Assembly: GCF_034424175.1 (NCBI RefSeq)
Contig: NZ_CP139986.1
Span: forward strand, 3,100,001 to 3,164,000
Length of the DNA: 64,000 bases
From: Kluyvera intermedia
GTDB lineage: Bacteria > Pseudomonadota > Gammaproteobacteria > Enterobacterales > Enterobacteriaceae
Reading direction: 5' to 3'
Under the pieces are notes generated by a model, which saw nothing but the letters and a program-made list of their open reading frames with translations, was not told where the DNA came from and searched no databases. Positions 16,285 to 23,933 of this stretch are shown here, piece by piece; within the stretch, counting starts at the first letter, position 1, and each line of letters opens with the position of its first letter. The position numbers and the translations under genes were made by a program.

Positions 16285-17058
16285 ATGGATATTAATGAAT
16301 TTCCGGCAGGAGTAATCGAACATCTTGGCTGGTATGTATACCGCCTAATTGATCCGAGGGATGGCAGTACGTTCTACGTAGGGAAAGGGAAAGGTAATCG
16401 TGTCTTTGCTCATATGCGTGGTGAGGTTGCAGCAATGGATGATGATGAGTTACTTAGTAACAAACTCAAGCAACTTCGAGAGATCAGATTAGCCGGTCTT
16501 GAGGTTATCCATGTTATTCATCGGCACGGTATGGCTGAAGAAAAGACTGCTTACGAGGTTGAAGCAGCACTCATAGACGCCTATCCCGGTTTAACTAACA
16601 TTATGAACGGTGCTGGCAGTAATGAGTTCGGTGCTGCGCACATAAAAGAGTTAATCGCTACGTACCAGCCTGAAACAATTGCGTTCCAACACAAGGCCCT
16701 AATGATATCGGTTAACAGGAGCTCAAAGGATATTGACCTCTATGATGCTGTACGGTTTAGCTGGCGTGTCAGCGTTGAACGAGCTCGTAAGGCTGAGGTC
16801 ATACTTGCGATAGTAAGAGGTATCGTTAGGGGCGTATATATTGCTGATGAGTGGCTCAAGTCTACTCGTGAGAATTTCCCGGAGATGGCTTCATGGGATG
16901 CAGATGATGAATTTGAAGCTACTCAAAGTTCCCGCTTTGGTTTCCGGGGTAGGGCTGCATCTCCTGAAATTACACAGCTTTATATAGGTAAGAAGATCCC
17001 TGATGACCTCAGAAAGAAAGGTGCTATGTCTCCTGTGAGATATTCTCCTGAGTTTTGA
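16285..17058 (+). CDS. LEM-3-like GIY-YIG domain protein
   Basis: The N-terminal ~120 residues are a GIY-YIG nuclease module: WYVYRL supplies the GIY strand (Tyr17, Tyr19), FYVGKGKGNRV the YIG strand (Tyr31-Gly33) and catalytic Arg39, TAYEVEAALIDAYPGL the metal-binding Glu (91 or 93), and LTNIMNGAG the distal Asn. This is the pattern of the LEM-3-like/COG3680 group. Residues ~140-257 form a second conserved region (LYDAVRFSWRV, ILAIVRGIVRGVYIADEWL, SPVRYSPEF) that I cannot name but remember as part of the same family. No known cellular role. The gene lies in an AT-rich foreign block, 204 nt before another unknown gene on the same strand. No strong ribosome site is seen. Confidence 0.8.
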   Translation: MDINEFPAGVIEHLGWYVYRLIDPRDGSTFYVGKGKGNRVFAHMRGEVAAMDDDELLSNKLKQLREIRLAGLEVIHVIHRHGMAEEKTAYEVEAALIDAYPGLTNIMNGAGSNEFGAAHIKELIATYQPETIAFQHKALMISVNRSSKDIDLYDAVRFSWRVSVERARKAEVILAIVRGIVRGVYIADEWLKSTRENFPEMASWDADDEFEATQSSRFGFRGRAASPEITQLYIGKKIPDDLRKKGAMSPVRYSPEF

Positions 17059-17262
17059 TTTCGGAATGGAACTGGATTTTAGATTTTAGCCAATTTTCAC
17101 GCATGACGAGAAAGCCCGTCATAGTTGGTTCCTTAGTGCCAGGATCGGAGGTAACGGGGAAGAGTGAACGCGAAAATAATAAAAGAAAGTCGTTGTAGTT
17201 ACTGCTTATCCTTACTCAGGTTATAAATACAATTCTTCTATGAATACTTAATTGGAAAATAA

Positions 17263-18156
17263 ATGACCCCTGCAGATTTTGAAGAGTCTGAATATCGTGG
17301 CCCACTATACAACCAGCTGGAGCATGGTAATCATCTTGTTTGGGAGCCAGGTCAAGTCTTTGAAAAGCATATTGGAATTGATCGCGCGTCCTACATAACG
17401 CATCGCTATTTTTGGGAATTGCATAAAAGCAATTATCCTATGACTGGAGTGATTTTAAATAATTATAATTGGGATTACATATGGGATAAAAGAAAAAAAA
17501 CGAAAATCCTACCCGATTTCAATTTAAATCTTTTCCTGCAAGCTAAACGTCCTCATTCGGGTACCCGCCCAGCCAAAAAGTTAAAGGATAAGGGTATTAT
17601 TGGAGACTATTGGAAGTTTTCCGTTACACCACACCAGCAAATTGCGCTTGAAAAAATGGAGCAGGCTTTGCATGGAAAAGCCATCGTTTGCTATGCCGCA
17701 CCTGCTTTCCATACTCAGAGTGATTTGTATAGTCATACAAGAAATCAGACTATAGTTCAAAATAGTACGTTTCCGCCTGTGGGGGATCTTAAAACGCATG
17801 GTGCGTGGTATTACGAAAATGGGGGGGTAAAGGGGGTGGGTAATCCCGACTTCGTGCACATCGAATTCGATTCCTTACAAACTCGGATTGAGAGGCTTAT
17901 TGAAAATGCGCAACCCACAAGTGAAAGTGCTGAACAATCACTCAGCAAACTAGCTAATGCTGTTATTAGTATTGTTTCAGAGGTTCAGGAACCATCTGCT
18001 GTAGAGATCTGGTTTCAGTATTTACTCTCACGCATAGATGATCTTAATATACCAGAACAATACAATATAAATGATGCATTAAAGCATTATATGCAGGTCA
18101 TGGCTTTTTGTACTGTCTATCACCTAAACTGGCTAGTAATTGGAAAAGGAGGGTAA
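17263..18156 (+). CDS. Unknown protein with QxK nuclease-like motif
   Basis: I do not recognise this 297-residue protein. The strand ILPDFNLNLFLQAKRPHSG puts Pro84-Asp85 eight residues before Gln93-x-Lys95, reminiscent of the PD-(D/E)XK nuclease core with the Gln variant found in Mrr-like enzymes; the spacing is short, so Asp75 is an alternative metal ligand. Other likely conserved blocks are YNQLEHGNHLVWEPGQVFEK (17-36), IVCYAAPAFHTQSDLY (141-156) and NSTFPPVGDL (167-176). The last ~70 residues are helical. It has no signal peptide or membrane helix. Codon use is AT-rich compared with the backbone. It follows the GIY-YIG gene in the same direction, with a possible GGA ribosome site. Function unknown; a DNA-targeting role is inference. 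Confidence 0.65.
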   Translation: MTPADFEESEYRGPLYNQLEHGNHLVWEPGQVFEKHIGIDRASYITHRYFWELHKSNYPMTGVILNNYNWDYIWDKRKKTKILPDFNLNLFLQAKRPHSGTRPAKKLKDKGIIGDYWKFSVTPHQQIALEKMEQALHGKAIVCYAAPAFHTQSDLYSHTRNQTIVQNSTFPPVGDLKTHGAWYYENGGVKGVGNPDFVHIEFDSLQTRIERLIENAQPTSESAEQSLSKLANAVISIVSEVQEPSAVEIWFQYLLSRIDDLNIPEQYNINDALKHYMQVMAFCTVYHLNWLVIGKGG

Positions 18157-18849
18157 CTAGTAGATCATTTGAAGGTAGTTCAGCCCGAGTTGTATGATCT
18201 GATCCATCGGCAAATATCACAACTAACCAACCAGACGGGGCGGGGACGATCATAGCACCAATTCCCCGTAACGGATAACGCGCTATGCATAAAACAGATC
18301 CTTTAACTGAAAGCACGGGCAAACCGCCAAAATATTTCCGCTAGCAACTACGCCTCGTCCTCTTAAGGCGTGCTGAAGTAAACTTCCGCTCCTCGCTCAT
18401 AGCGGACCTGAGGACCTACTGGTAGGTCCGCTTCGTGCCAGAAGCGGACAAAGGGTTGGTTGCCCTTTACGGGGACTTGTTGAATAAATCACTTTTGATG
18501 AGATGGTAGTTCAACAATAAAGAATAAATTTAGATTAAATCAAAAATTTGGAGACGCTCTCAAGCTACCAGACGATGTCAAACTCACTAAAATTCGATTA
18601 ATTCAAAAAAGCTGGCTTTCAGGTAATGCTGTCAACCTGTTGATGACTATTTTAATCTGTAGTCATTCAATCCTTGTAACATCAGGATGATCCTGGTGTC
18701 AGTGAAAATACGAAATCAACACGTTGGTATCATTACCGGCTTTCATACTAATAAACGATTTGCTTATTGAATTATAAAGTGGTAGATATATTTTTTGGCT
18801 GAATGTGATTTTCACTTTGTTTAGGTGTTTTCATTACATAGGAACGGTT
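18157..18849. other. AT-rich intergenic stretch with a two-way hairpin
   Basis: About 690 bp with no convincing gene. The only clear structure is at 18401-18433, where two hairpins compete. A long one pairs AGCGGACCT (18401-18409) with AGGTCCGCT (18424-18432). A compact one pairs GGACCTAC (18412-18419) with GTAGGTCC (18422-18429) across a 2-nt loop. Short words such as AAGCGGAC recur here, near 16.16 kb and near 19.15 kb, hinting at old rearranged sequence. Confidence 0.4.
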
Positions 18850-19044
18850 ATGGAATTTATTGCTTGGACTCTTTTTGTAGTTGGTTTATGTCTTCTTGTG
18901 GTTGGCACTATTCAATCCAGACGTCACCATGCTTTAGTTAAGACTAATATAAGAGAGGCGGTTAAAACAAGTGATGGTAATGTTCCTATGTGCTCAGGGT
19001 TTATTATTTTTTTAATAGGTCTTATTATATTAAATGTTGGATGA
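18850..19044 (+). CDS. Small two-helix membrane protein, hypothetical
   Basis: A 64-residue frame starts at the ATG at 18850 behind AGGAA. It encodes two hydrophobic segments, FIAWTLFVVGLCLLVVGTI (about 3-21) and GFIIFLIGLIILNVG at the C-terminus, joined by a polar loop with RRHHALVKTNIREAVKTSDG. A longer reading from 18805 lacks a ribosome site. Nothing identifies a function; the size and topology would fit a small inner-membrane protein or a toxin-like peptide. It stands alone between the unknown QxK gene and the insertion element, in AT-rich DNA. Confidence 0.5.
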   Translation: MEFIAWTLFVVGLCLLVVGTIQSRRHHALVKTNIREAVKTSDGNVPMCSGFIIFLIGLIILNVG

Positions 19045-19188
19045 ATAATTCAATTATTACTGATAATGAAAACAAAACGAAGATATATTTGCTCCCCCGG
19101 ACATTACGGGTCAGAAAAGTAGAAGATTGAGACGATTTATTACGTTCCTCAACGTCCGCTTCACGCCCTGAGACATTCGACAAGCTTT

Positions 19189-20427
19189 TTATGGCTTCAG
19201 TAAGGGCGAGTGTCTCGCTTCGAGAGCCAGCAAATATTTCGCTTCGTCATAACAGGTTCTGGCCTTCCAGCAGCGGTAAATGATCCTTATCCATTTGAAC
19301 GCCAGTGCCCGGATCGCAGACTGATGAGATTTGCCCTTTTCTCTGAGGCCCTGATAATACAGTTTGGCCCAGTATGATGAATTAACCGTCTTGGCAGCCC
19401 ATTCAACAAAGGTCTGCCTGACGAACTTGGCACATTGCCATCGCCAGTGAACCCAGGATTTTTGGCCGCTTCGTTCGGTCACCGGTGCTATACCTGCGTA
19501 GTTTTGAATTTCTTCAGCGCTGTTAAACCGGTCACGGTTATCACCAAGTGCAGCAAGCATCCGTGGGCCCATGCACGGTCCCATGCCCGGAAGTGATTTG
19601 AACAGCCCCGCATCTGGCAATGTGTCAAACAGCGTTTCGATTCGTTCGTCATAGGTTTTGATGATTTCACTCACGACTTTAATTTGTGTCGCCAGTGCTG
19701 CTGCCATCAAAGCATTAGCCTCTATAACACTCGGGTCTGTAGTCAATGGGATCGCATTATCAATACTCGCAACACGTTGCTCGGTAAGGGCCATAGCGCG
19801 ACCACCTTTGGCATTCAGAAAGTTGCGGATCGTGTCGCGTCTGGCTCGTTTCAGTTGTTGCAGACTGGGCCACCGGATAATCAGCTCACACAACAGTAAG
19901 CTACCCCGATGTGAGAACCACTCCAGTGGCTGAGGATAATACTGTTTAAGCGTGTTGATTATCCGGTTCACAAAGCGTCGTTTATCTTCAACCAACTGAC
20001 GACGTTGCTCAACCAGTTGCTGAAGTAAGCGAATATCCGCATTGTCGGGTTCAATAGCTTTTATCTTCTGGGGGTAACGCAGCATTAACTCTAATGCCAG
20101 CTCGGCATCCTGCGGATCATCTTTAGCGCCGCTGGGCGAGAAGGCTTGCCGATAACGAGCCAGGGACAATGCGTGGACGGGGAAAACGGTGATAAAGGGG
20201 TATTTTTGAAGAGCATATACCACGGGGCCCTTCTTCAGTTCGAGAGCTATTGCGATTCTACCTTTTACTTTCTGGTGTAACTCAGTAAGCCAGGCATCAA
20301 GCGCTTCTGCTGTATGTTCAATCACATCGAATACGCGTTCACCGTTTTTAAACTGAACACAGACATCGTGTTTTTTATCAGCCCAGTCCAGACCAACGTG
20401 CGCAGCAAATTGATTAGTCACAGTCAT
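19189..20427 (-). CDS. IS110-family transposase (DEDD recombinase)
   Basis: The enzyme catalyses RNA-guided excision and insertion of its element. The 412-residue product has the N-terminal RuvC-like DEDD domain (Asp14 in HVGLDWADKKHDVCV, Glu63 in ALELKKGPVV, and Asp104/Asp107 in AKDDPQDAELALEL), a coiled-coil middle region, and the C-terminal Tnp_20 domain (SLPGMGPCMGPRMLAALGD, then NYAGIAPVTERSGQK with the family Ser). It is longer than IS621-type enzymes (about 326 residues). The ATG at 20427 lies behind AAGGAG at good spacing; a 13-residue extension is unlikely. The frame is intact, so the element may be active. Confidence 0.9.
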   Translation of the reverse strand: MTVTNQFAAHVGLDWADKKHDVCVQFKNGERVFDVIEHTAEALDAWLTELHQKVKGRIAIALELKKGPVVYALQKYPFITVFPVHALSLARYRQAFSPSGAKDDPQDAELALELMLRYPQKIKAIEPDNADIRLLQQLVEQRRQLVEDKRRFVNRIINTLKQYYPQPLEWFSHRGSLLLCELIIRWPSLQQLKRARRDTIRNFLNAKGGRAMALTEQRVASIDNAIPLTTDPSVIEANALMAAALATQIKVVSEIIKTYDERIETLFDTLPDAGLFKSLPGMGPCMGPRMLAALGDNRDRFNSAEEIQNYAGIAPVTERSGQKSWVHWRWQCAKFVRQTFVEWAAKTVNSSYWAKLYYQGLREKGKSHQSAIRALAFKWIRIIYRCWKARTCYDEAKYLLALEARHSPLLKP

Positions 20428-20650
20428 CACCAACTCCTTTTTATCGGGGATTGGTATGCATTCCACGCTCTTCGAAAGAAATATAGCCAGCAGTTTATCT
20501 GCATGCCCTGAGTATTCGTTAGCGAACGTGGAGCACCTACTGGCTCGAAAGAAAAGCGGCGATCATCACATGATTCTCGCTCAATATTCGTAACCAGTAA
20601 GCGCATACCCTGAATCACTTCAAAGTGTAATTCTCAGGGTACGAATGACT
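20428..20650 (-). ncRNA. Candidate IS110 bridge (seek) RNA region
   Basis: The non-coding leader before the transposase, read on the minus strand, folds into several hairpins. One pairs ACCCTGA with TCAGGGT (20608-20640) around an inner CACTT/AAGTG stem with an internal loop. One has GCGA/TCGC around ATCAT/ATGAT (20559-20580). A third pairs GAGC with GCTC near 20530-20545. Hairpins with internal loops upstream of an IS110 transposase are the form of bridge RNAs. No sequence model was run, so ends and loops are approximate. Confidence 0.5.
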
Positions 20651-20726
20651 ATACCTCGCTCAAAGCAGACTTCCACCAATAACTAAATTTTTGAAAAAAT
20701 TGGTACTCATGGCAAAGGTATCTTCG

Positions 20727-20873
20727 GGTAGCCCGACCGAGCGAAGTGACGCCAGGAACATCCCCGGAGTCGGTGCTAACGCACCTCGTCCGGGCTACCG
20801 ATTGGTGTAGGCCGGATAAGGTGTAGCGGCAATCTGCGCAATTGTGCCTGATGGCGCTACGCTTATCATGCTT
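20727..20873. repeat. GTAGCCCGG repeat followed by REP-like units
   Basis: 20727-20800 is an imperfect palindrome bounded by GGGTAGCCCG and CGGGCTACC, with the interior GAGTCGGTGCTAACGCACCT. A second, near-identical copy lies at 42387-42455. It is followed by GTAGGCCGGATAAGG (20808-20822) and GTGCCTGATGGCG with CGCTTATCATGC (20843-20871), which are REP-type units. The stretch lies between the insertion element and symE. Confidence 0.7.
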
Positions 20874-20933
20874 ACATGTTGCAGGTATTCACAGTATCTA
20901 CTTGGCGAATGAACCCTGAAACGTTTCCTTCCC

Positions 20934-21212
20934 CTACTCCACCGCCGTTACCGCCAACTTCACCAACCGCAGTTGCTCCCTCAACTCCGTCACCTCATCC
21001 TTATCCGGAATCAGCACAATACAATCCACAGCAATCTTAACCGTTACGCCAATTCCGGTATCAAACCCGGCCTCCCGCAACCACTTCCCGCTCAAATTCA
21101 GCGCAGGTGTGCTGGTATCGCCACGATTAGGCACATAGCCGACGGTATAACGACGTTGAGTTTTAACGGGTTCTTGAGATGCTGGTTGAATCTGGGTAGG
21201 AATCGTAGTCAT
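20934..21212 (-). CDS. SymE-family type I toxin
   Basis: The 92-residue protein matches the SymE family: RRYTVGYVPNRGDTSTPAL, then LSGKWLREAGFDTGIGVTVK and VDCIVLIPDKDE, the AbrB-like swapped-hairpin fold. E. coli SymE is an SOS-induced protein that condenses the nucleoid and affects RNA; its translation is blocked by the antisense RNA SymR. This copy is shorter at the C-terminus than K-12 SymE (about 113 residues). The ATG at 21212 sits behind a perfect AGGAGG. A LexA-box candidate lies 65 nt upstream. A SymR-like antisense RNA would run on the plus strand across the 5' end, but I could not identify its promoter. Confidence 0.8.
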   Translation of the reverse strand: MTTIPTQIQPASQEPVKTQRRYTVGYVPNRGDTSTPALNLSGKWLREAGFDTGIGVTVKIAVDCIVLIPDKDEVTELREQLRLVKLAVTAVE

Positions 21213-21276
21213 AAGGGCGACCTCCTGTAATGGGTTTCATTTCCGCCAACGAATGCACTGGCGCGTCATGTATAAC

Positions 21277-21292
21277 CTGTAACTTTTTGCAG
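21277..21292 (-). promoter_or_regulatory. LexA box candidate upstream of symE-like gene
   Basis: CTGT-AACTTTTT-GCAG differs at one position from the SOS consensus CTGT-N8-ACAG. On the minus strand a TATACA (21270-21275) follows immediately and could be the -10, so bound LexA would cover the promoter. Just upstream, GGCACCTG (21304-21311) pairs with CAGGTGCC (21318-21325) in a perfect hairpin of unknown role, possibly part of an antisense RNA. Confidence 0.6.
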
Positions 21293-21510
21293 GAGGCTAA
21301 TCCGGCACCTGATTTTGCAGGTGCCCGTAAAAGGTATCTCTCTCCCCTGCACGCGACAAGCCGCTTTTCCAGCCATAATCCGAATCTGGAATCCTCCTCG
21401 CAAAAAGGCGAGCATAAACATTTCACCCATCAATTTTTCAACCACAATTAACATTCACAAACTAATCAATACTCCCGACCCTCCGTCGAGCTTTTCAAAA
21501 AAGGAACCCC

Positions 21511-23139
21511 ATGAAAAAAGTCGCTATCGTCGGCGTCGGCCCCACCGGGATCTACACCTTTCATGCGCTGGTGGAACGCGGCGAACCATTGGAAGTGCTG
21601 CTCTATGAACAAGCCGAACAGGCGGGCGTCGGCATGCCCTACAACAATGAAAACAACTCCGAACATATGCTGGCAAACATCGCCAGCATCGAGATCCCAC
21701 CCATTGAGATCACCTACCTGACGTGGCTCCAAAACCAAAGCGACGACTACCTGGCGCAATTTGGCGTGGAGCGCACCGCCCTTCACGAGCGGCAGTTTTT
21801 GCCGCGCGTGCTCCTCGGCGACTATTATCGCGATCGCTTTTTAGCCCTCGTCGACAAGGCGCAGAAATTGGGTTTTGCGGTTTCCGTACATGAGTCCTGC
21901 GAAGTCACCGACCTGCGCGCGAATCCGAAAGGTGTCTCACTGTGGATAAACCACAAGCCTCAGCCGGTTGATGTCGATTTCGCCGCTATCGCCACCGGCC
22001 ATCTGTGGCCTGAATCGGATGCCCCGTCGCGTCAATATTTCCCCAGCCCGTGGACTGGCCTGATGGACGCTCAGATTAGCGCCTGTCGGGTGGGTATTCT
22101 GGGCACCTCATTAAGCGCTATCGACGCGGCGGTCGCCGTGGTGTGTCAACACGGCACCTTCACTAGCGATGCTGACGACACAATCCGCTTTATACGTAAA
22201 CCGGGCAGCCAACGCCTTAAACTGACCCTGATGTCGCGTACCGGCGTGCTGCCAGAGGCGGATTTTTACTGCCCTCTTCCCTATGAGCCGCTGACTGTCG
22301 CCACCGAAGACGCTATTGCGCACACTATTTCACAAGGTCAGAACGGATTACTGGATCGCATCTTCTGGCTTATCGTGAAGCAGTTGCAGGAGGCGGCACC
22401 GCAATGGAGCCAGCAGATAGAGCTTGAAACGCTCACTGCCGATACGTTCTCCGAGGCTTGTTTTGCTGACCGCATCCATCACGATCCGTTTGACTGGGCG
22501 AGGCTCAATCTGCTGGAAGTTGAACGCAATAAACAGCAGCAGCACACCGTGGCGTGGCGCTACACCCTGCTGCGGCTGCATGAGGTTATCGAAGATATCG
22601 TGCCGCATCTCGATGAGGCTGACCGTGCACGCTTCAAACGCGGGCTGTCGCGGGTGTTCATCGATAACTATGCCGCCATTCCCTCTGAATCTATCCGTCG
22701 ACTGCTGGCGCTGCACGACGCTGGGTTGATTGAGATACTGGCGCTAGGGGCCGATTATGAACGCAAAAATGAACAGGGAAAGACGGTTATCGTCCACGAT
22801 AATCAGCGCCGTGAATTTGATGTGTTTATTGATGCTCGTGGGCAAAAGGCGCTGAAAAGTAAAGATATTCCTTTCCCCGCATTGCGTGAGCAGCTTCTGG
22901 CCTGCGGTGATGACATCCCGGATATTGGTGAGGATTACACCCTGCAAGCGCCGGAAAACGCCCGTGGGCGCATTGCCTTTGGTGGGTTGCCGTGGCTGAT
23001 GCATGACCGTCCGTTTATTCAGGGTCTGGTGGTCAGCGCGGAAATTGGCGCGGCGATGGCAAACGCATTGGCTACAAGCGCAGTGAGGCGTCGGCGAAAA
23101 TGGTGGAGCAATGAGGAGCGGGATTTCCCATCGGATTAA
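21511..23139 (+). CDS. FAD/NAD(P)-binding protein (NAD_binding_9 type)
   Basis: A 542-residue putative flavoprotein begins with a Rossmann fold, VAIVGVGPTGIYTFHALVER (GxGxxG at 8-13), continues with YEQAEQAGVGMPYNNENNSEHMLANIAS, and has a second dinucleotide motif, GILGTSLSAIDAAVAV, near residue 200. This is the pattern of the FAD-NAD(P)-binding (PF13454-like) group. The substrate is unknown. No signal peptide. The start follows AAAAAAGGAACCCC. It is not at this locus in K-12, has backbone-like base composition, and is monocistronic as far as seen. Confidence 0.75.
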   Translation: MKKVAIVGVGPTGIYTFHALVERGEPLEVLLYEQAEQAGVGMPYNNENNSEHMLANIASIEIPPIEITYLTWLQNQSDDYLAQFGVERTALHERQFLPRVLLGDYYRDRFLALVDKAQKLGFAVSVHESCEVTDLRANPKGVSLWINHKPQPVDVDFAAIATGHLWPESDAPSRQYFPSPWTGLMDAQISACRVGILGTSLSAIDAAVAVVCQHGTFTSDADDTIRFIRKPGSQRLKLTLMSRTGVLPEADFYCPLPYEPLTVATEDAIAHTISQGQNGLLDRIFWLIVKQLQEAAPQWSQQIELETLTADTFSEACFADRIHHDPFDWARLNLLEVERNKQQQHTVAWRYTLLRLHEVIEDIVPHLDEADRARFKRGLSRVFIDNYAAIPSESIRRLLALHDAGLIEILALGADYERKNEQGKTVIVHDNQRREFDVFIDARGQKALKSKDIPFPALREQLLACGDDIPDIGEDYTLQAPENARGRIAFGGLPWLMHDRPFIQGLVVSAEIGAAMANALATSAVRRRRKWWSNEERDFPSD

Positions 23140-23182
23140 ATCAAAATGCTAACGTATTACGCTATAAAGAAAACCAGCACCG

Positions 23183-23314
23183 TACCGTCCCCTCGCCCCT
23201 GTGGGGACAGGGTTATGGTGAGGGGGTAACCAGGTTAAAAAATCGTCTTAATTACGGCACGGTAACCCTCACCCCAACCCTCTTCCTTAAAAAGGGAGAG
23301 GGGGCTGACCGTGC
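23183..23314. repeat. Dispersed GC-rich imperfect palindromes
   Basis: Two hairpin-forming units, CCCTCGCCCCTGTGGGGACAGG and neighbours, then GTAACCCTCACCCCAACCCT with AAAGGGAGAGGGGG, fill the gap between two convergent genes. The CCCTCACCC(T/C)AACCCTCT core recurs at 37510-37597. Such elements are common between enteric genes and may act as terminators or mRNA stabilisers. Confidence 0.55.
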
Positions 23315-23347
23315 TAATACTGGGGTTTATCACGTTTCTCGCCAAGG

Positions 23348-23782
23348 CTAGCGCCAGACCGAATTATTTCCCAGTGAATATTTCCCCGCACCGATAAACG
23401 CAATCGCCAGCGCAGCAATAAAGAAATAGACCAGGCTCTCAATCGCCCATGCCCCGGTTTTGTCCAGCGCGGCGGTTTTATCCAGCCCAACCATCAGCCA
23501 GGCCACAATCATGGTAAACGCTAACACCAGCGCCGCCGGGCGCGTCAGCACGCCAATGATAATCAGAATAGGCGCAACGACTTCCCCCACCAGCACGCCA
23601 TAAGCGATAAATCCCGGCAGCCCTTTTGCCATCAGCATACCGCTGATGCCATCGACGCCATCAAACAGCTTGTGCAGGCCGTGAAAAAGCATCAATCCAC
23701 CGACACCAATACGGAGTAGAAATTTGCCAAAATCCTCGTGCGACAGCATGCGATTTACTGAATTTAACAATGTTGTAATCAT
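23348..23782 (-). CDS. DoxX-family membrane protein
   Basis: A 144-residue protein of the DoxX family, with four hydrophobic helices and the family start LLRIGVGGLMLFHGLHKL, then GVLVGEVVAPILIIIGVLTRPAALVLAFTM. DoxX proteins are inner-membrane proteins of uncertain function, related to the E. coli YqjF/YphA group; some bacterial members take part in redox or sulfur stress responses. The gene diverges from poxB across a 151-bp gap that contains the poxB promoter. It is not at this place in K-12. Confidence 0.85.
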   Translation of the reverse strand: MITTLLNSVNRMLSHEDFGKFLLRIGVGGLMLFHGLHKLFDGVDGISGMLMAKGLPGFIAYGVLVGEVVAPILIIIGVLTRPAALVLAFTMIVAWLMVGLDKTAALDKTGAWAIESLVYFFIAALAIAFIGAGKYSLGNNSVWR

Positions 23783-23892
23783 TTGAATTATTTCCCTGTT
23801 TATCCCTGTAGAGCACCACGTTACTGGTTCTCATTTCCAAAATATACCTGCTGAAAATAAGGGGATTATTCCGGCGAAACGACGAGATTCAT

Positions 23893-23900
23893 CTAAACTT
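23893..23900 (+). promoter_or_regulatory. SigmaS-type -10 of poxB
   Basis: CTAAACTT fits the RpoS -10 consensus (CTAtACTT) and lies 33 nt before the poxB ATG. No good -35 is present, which is normal for RpoS promoters. E. coli poxB is RpoS-dependent in stationary phase. Confidence 0.6.
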
Positions 23901-23933
23901 GTTACCGGTATCACATTTAGGAGATGGAAAACC

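Larger units (their letters stand above)
19160..20690 (-). mobile_element. IS110-family insertion element (ends approximate)
   Basis: A single DEDD transposase gene is preceded by about 230-260 bp of structured non-coding DNA and followed by a short tail, the layout of the IS110 group. The family has no long terminal inverted repeats and often leaves no target duplication, so the ends given here are estimates. Both ends share the word GCCCTGAG followed by ATTCG (19165-19179 beyond the stop; 20505-20518 in the leader). The element lies beside REP-type repeats at 20.7-20.9 kb; some IS110 relatives, such as IS621, target REP sequences. Confidence 0.75.

Noticed and set aside
17059..17262. A promoter or gene between the GIY-YIG and QxK genes
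   Set aside because: Only a small ATGACG/CGTCAT hairpin near 17103-17120 was seen; no coherent frame or promoter.
18098..18322. A 74-codon minus-strand frame near the end of the unknown QxK gene
   Set aside because: It starts with TTG without a ribosome site, overlaps the end of the better-supported gene and matches nothing I know.
20667..20873. A CRISPR-like array of repeats
   Set aside because: The repeats are single REP-type palindromes of different kinds; there are no regularly spaced direct repeats and no cas genes.
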